Shown here: in pieces, positions 62,215 through 64,000 of the stretch
How the letters are laid out: each line of letters begins with the position of its first letter
Position numbering within the stretch: position 1 is the stretch's first letter
DNA from: an uncultured Tenacibaculum sp.
GTDB lineage: Bacteria > Bacteroidota > Bacteroidia > Flavobacteriales > Flavobacteriaceae
Direction of reading: 5' to 3'
NCBI RefSeq assembly: GCF_947504135.1
Contig: NZ_CANNGG010000005.1
Location: 62,001 to 126,000 of the forward strand
DNA: 64,000 nucleotides
Notes under the pieces: model-generated
What the model saw: the letters and a program-made list of their open reading frames with translations, nothing else
Databases searched by the model: none
Told to the model about the DNA's origin: nothing
Program-made: the position numbers and the translations under genes

Positions 62215-62266
62215 GTGCTCTTTACTTAATTAAAATAAACAGCAGAAAAATTAAACTAACACGCTA

Positions 62267-62297
62267 TTTGTCAATCAAATAATTAATCGTACATTTG
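62267..62297 (+). promoter_or_regulatory. Consensus Bacteroidota promoter of rplM-rpsI
   Basis: TTTG (62267-62270), a 19-base spacer and TACATTTG (62290-62297) match the -33/-7 consensus exactly. It drives the ribosomal protein genes about 50 bases downstream. Confidence 0.8.
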
Positions 62298-62355
62298 CAG
62301 ACCTTTTTAAAGGATAAAATTTAATTATTAATAAACAAAAACTAATCGTGTAATT

Positions 62356-62811
62356 ATGAACACATTAAGTTACAAAACAGTATCAGCTAATAAAGCTACC
62401 GTAAACAAAGAGTGGGTTTTAGTTGATGCGGACGGGCAAACATTGGGTCGTCTAGCTTCTAAAGTTGCAAAACTTATTAGAGGTAAGTACAAGCCAAATT
62501 ATACTCCTCACGTAGATTGTGGAGACAACGTTGTTATTATCAACGCTGAAAAAATTAACCTAACTGGTAAAAAGTGGACAGATAAATCTTACATCCGTCA
62601 CACAGGTTACCCAGGAGGACAAAGATCATTAACTGCTACAGAAATGTTCGAAAAAGATCCTACAAGATTAATCGAAAAAGCAGTAAAAGGTATGTTACCT
62701 AAAAACCGTTTAGGTAGCGCGTTATTCAAAAATTTATATGTTTACGCAGGTACAGAGCATGATCAAGAAGCTCAAAAACCTAAAACTATTAACCTTAACG
62801 ATCTTAAATAA
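62356..62811 (+). CDS. rplM: 50S ribosomal protein L13
   Basis: This 151-residue protein has VLVDADGQTLGRLASKVAKLIRGK in its N-terminal part (shown as GQTLGRLAS), then GDNVVIINAEKI, SYIRHTGYPGG and AVKGMLPKNRLG, all signatures of L13. Followed by rpsI after two bases, as in most bacteria. Confidence 0.97.
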   Translation: MNTLSYKTVSANKATVNKEWVLVDADGQTLGRLASKVAKLIRGKYKPNYTPHVDCGDNVVIINAEKINLTGKKWTDKSYIRHTGYPGGQRSLTATEMFEKDPTRLIEKAVKGMLPKNRLGSALFKNLYVYAGTEHDQEAQKPKTINLNDLK

Positions 62812-62813
62812 TT

Positions 62814-63200
62814 ATGGAAACTGTACACAAAATAGGTAGAAGAAAAACAGCTGTTGCTCGTGTTTATGTTTCTCAAGGAAGTGGAAACATCACTATCAAC
62901 AAAAGAGAGTTTAAAAACTATTTCACTACACCAACTTTACAATACAAAGTTCAACAACCTTTAATGTTAACTGAAAACTTAGAGGCTTACGACATTAAAG
63001 TAAACGTATACGGTGGTGGTGTTACTGGTCAAGCTGAAGCTATTCGTTTAGCAATCACTAGAGCATTAGTATCAATTAACGAAGAAAACAAAGCTGTATT
63101 AAAACCAGAAGGATTATTAACTCGTGATCCAAGAATGGTTGAACGTAAGAAATTCGGTCAGAAGAAAGCACGTAAGAAATTCCAGTTCTCTAAACGTTAA
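62814..63200 (+). CDS. rpsI: 30S ribosomal protein S9
   Basis: This 128-residue protein has the S9 signature GGGVTGQAEAIRLAITRAL and the basic C-terminal tail FGQKKARKKFQFSKR. That tail contacts the P-site tRNA, and the ending KR is typical. The start ATG is two bases after the L13 stop. Confidence 0.97.
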   Translation: METVHKIGRRKTAVARVYVSQGSGNITINKREFKNYFTTPTLQYKVQQPLMLTENLEAYDIKVNVYGGGVTGQAEAIRLAITRALVSINEENKAVLKPEGLLTRDPRMVERKKFGQKKARKKFQFSKR

Positions 63201-63279
63201 TATTTTACTGTACTTGTTTCAGTATTTAAATGTTTCGAGACTGTTATTTATAAATCAATTTTTAACAGTTTAGTATCTA

Positions 63280-63311
63280 AATATTTCAGACTTAATAACT
63301 ACTGAAATATT
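63280..63311 (+). promoter_or_regulatory. Conserved-looking hairpin in the rpsI-rpsB spacer
   Basis: AATATTTCAG (63280-63289) and CTGAAATATT (63302-63311) form a perfect 10-pair stem with a 12-base loop, 32 bases before the rpsB ATG. A smaller inverted pair CTGTTA/TAACAG lies at 63241-63268. No T run follows, so a leader that S2 could bind for feedback control is plausible but unproven. Confidence 0.42.
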
Positions 63312-63342
63312 GCGAAAACAGAACGTAAACACATTTATTAAA

Positions 63343-64000
63343 ATGGCAAACATTCAAGAATTATTAGAAAGTGGTGTTCACTTTGGACACTTAACTAGAA
63401 AATGGAACCCAAACATGGCTCCATATATCTATACAGAGCGTAATGGTGTACACATCATCGATTTGTATAAAACTTCAGCTAAAATTGACGAAGCTTCTGC
63501 TGCGTTACAAAAAATAGCCAACTCAGGACGTAAAATCTTATTCGTTGCAACTAAAAAGCAAGCTAAGGATATCGTTGCTGAAAAAGCTAAAGCTGTAAAC
63601 ATGCCTTACATTACTGAGCGTTGGCCAGGTGGTATGTTAACAAACTTCGTTACTATTCGTAAAGCTGTAAAGAAAATGGCTTCTATTGATAGAATGAAGA
63701 CTGATGGTTCTTTCGACGCTTTATCAAAAAGAGAAAAATTACAAATTAACCGTCAACGTGAAAAATTAGAAAAGAACTTAGGTTCAATTTCTGATATGAC
63801 TCGTTTACCAGGAGCTTTATTTGTAATTGATGTAAAGAAAGAACACATTGCTGTTGCTGAAGCACAAAAATTAAACATTCCAATCTTTGCAATGGTTGAT
63901 ACAAACTCTGATCCAAGACCGATTGATTTTGTAATTCCTGCAAATGATGATGCTTCTAAATCTATCGATAAAGTATTATCGTATGTAACTGATGCAATTG
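63343..64000 (+). CDS. rpsB: 30S ribosomal protein S2, 3'-truncated by window end
   Basis: Residues 1-219 are present: ELLESGVHFGHLTRKWNPNM at the start, the GRKILFVATKKQAK strand, RWPGGMLTNF, and IPIFAMVDTNSDPRPIDFVIPAND. These are S2 signatures. The reading frame runs off the right edge. Confidence 0.97.
   Translation, partial: MANIQELLESGVHFGHLTRKWNPNMAPYIYTERNGVHIIDLYKTSAKIDEASAALQKIANSGRKILFVATKKQAKDIVAEKAKAVNMPYITERWPGGMLTNFVTIRKAVKKMASIDRMKTDGSFDALSKREKLQINRQREKLEKNLGSISDMTRLPGALFVIDVKKEHIAVAEAQKLNIPIFAMVDTNSDPRPIDFVIPANDDASKSIDKVLSYVTDAI

Noticed and set aside
1..64000. CRISPR arrays, insertion sequences, prophage or tRNA genes
   Set aside because: I saw no spaced repeats, no transposase or integrase and no tRNA-like cloverleaf in the short gaps; the DNA is densely packed with ordinary genes.

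Overview
The window looks like a chromosomal segment of a marine Flavobacteriaceae bacterium (phylum Bacteroidota), possibly Tenacibaculum- or Polaribacter-like, although the genus cannot be fixed from sequence alone. The reasons are the low GC, the Bacteroidota promoter consensus TAnnTTTG found just upstream of many genes, the almost complete lack of Shine-Dalgarno sites, many lipoproteins, a large outer-membrane beta-barrel receptor-like protein, LytTR/TPR-kinase signalling and a zeaxanthin-type carotenoid cluster. I see no rRNA, tRNA, CRISPR array, insertion sequence or prophage.

Layout. Bases 1-2126 hold three small genes of unknown role, the first cut by the window edge. Bases 2182-16500 carry der, an outer-membrane beta-barrel protein, a GAF-like protein, an HD phosphohydrolase fused to a PycTM-like membrane module, an XdhC/MobA-like pair for molybdenum enzymes, and a very large lipoprotein joining a metallophosphatase, a kinase-like segment and an Omp85-type barrel. 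A four-gene operon (20313 to 16543, minus strand) has a duplicated unknown domain and ends in a cytosolic M48 peptidase with a TerB-like tail. Next comes a LytTR two-component pair facing a small gene; LytTR-type direct repeats lie between them. A minus-strand operon (27789 to 23681) encodes an M23 peptidase, MerR, LemA, two TPM proteins and a lipoprotein. alaS follows.

The centre (30.6-51.5 kb) is one coherent light-response island. A MerR/cobalamin regulator of the CarH/LitR type sits at its head. Behind it lie a fasciclin lipoprotein, carotenoid genes (crtI, crtB, crtZ, a lycopene cyclase), tspO, TetR, an ABC1 kinase, a flavin reductase, an NAD(P)-dependent oxidoreductase and a DUF2256 mini-protein. 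Four photolyase/cryptochrome genes of different classes follow: DASH, Fe-S (6-4)-type, a divergent member and a class I CPD-type. Pterin genes (a PTPS-type synthase and GTP cyclohydrolase I) and stress genes complete the island. Two promoters in it share one arrangement on the minus strand: inverted half-sites TGTTTAA(C/T) and GTTAAACA 14 nt apart, then 7 nt, then TAnnTTTG. One lies directly after the regulator gene and before the fasciclin/carotenoid unit. The other lies before the second photolyase/pterin unit. I infer that both are regulated by the CarH-like protein. This is the main candidate for an undescribed regulatory circuit.

The right part (51.5-64 kb) is mostly housekeeping: a GSCFA protein, rhodanese, a long pterin-dependent aromatic amino acid hydroxylase (a possible consumer of the island's pterin), an M48 lipoprotein-like protease, gpmI, map, a methyltransferase, apbE, an OmpA-family lipoprotein, and rplM-rpsI-rpsB, with rpsB cut by the window end. 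No gene-free stretch exceeds 300 bases; the longest gaps (50367-50562, 62165-62355, 22992-23155) carry promoters, operators or terminators described below.
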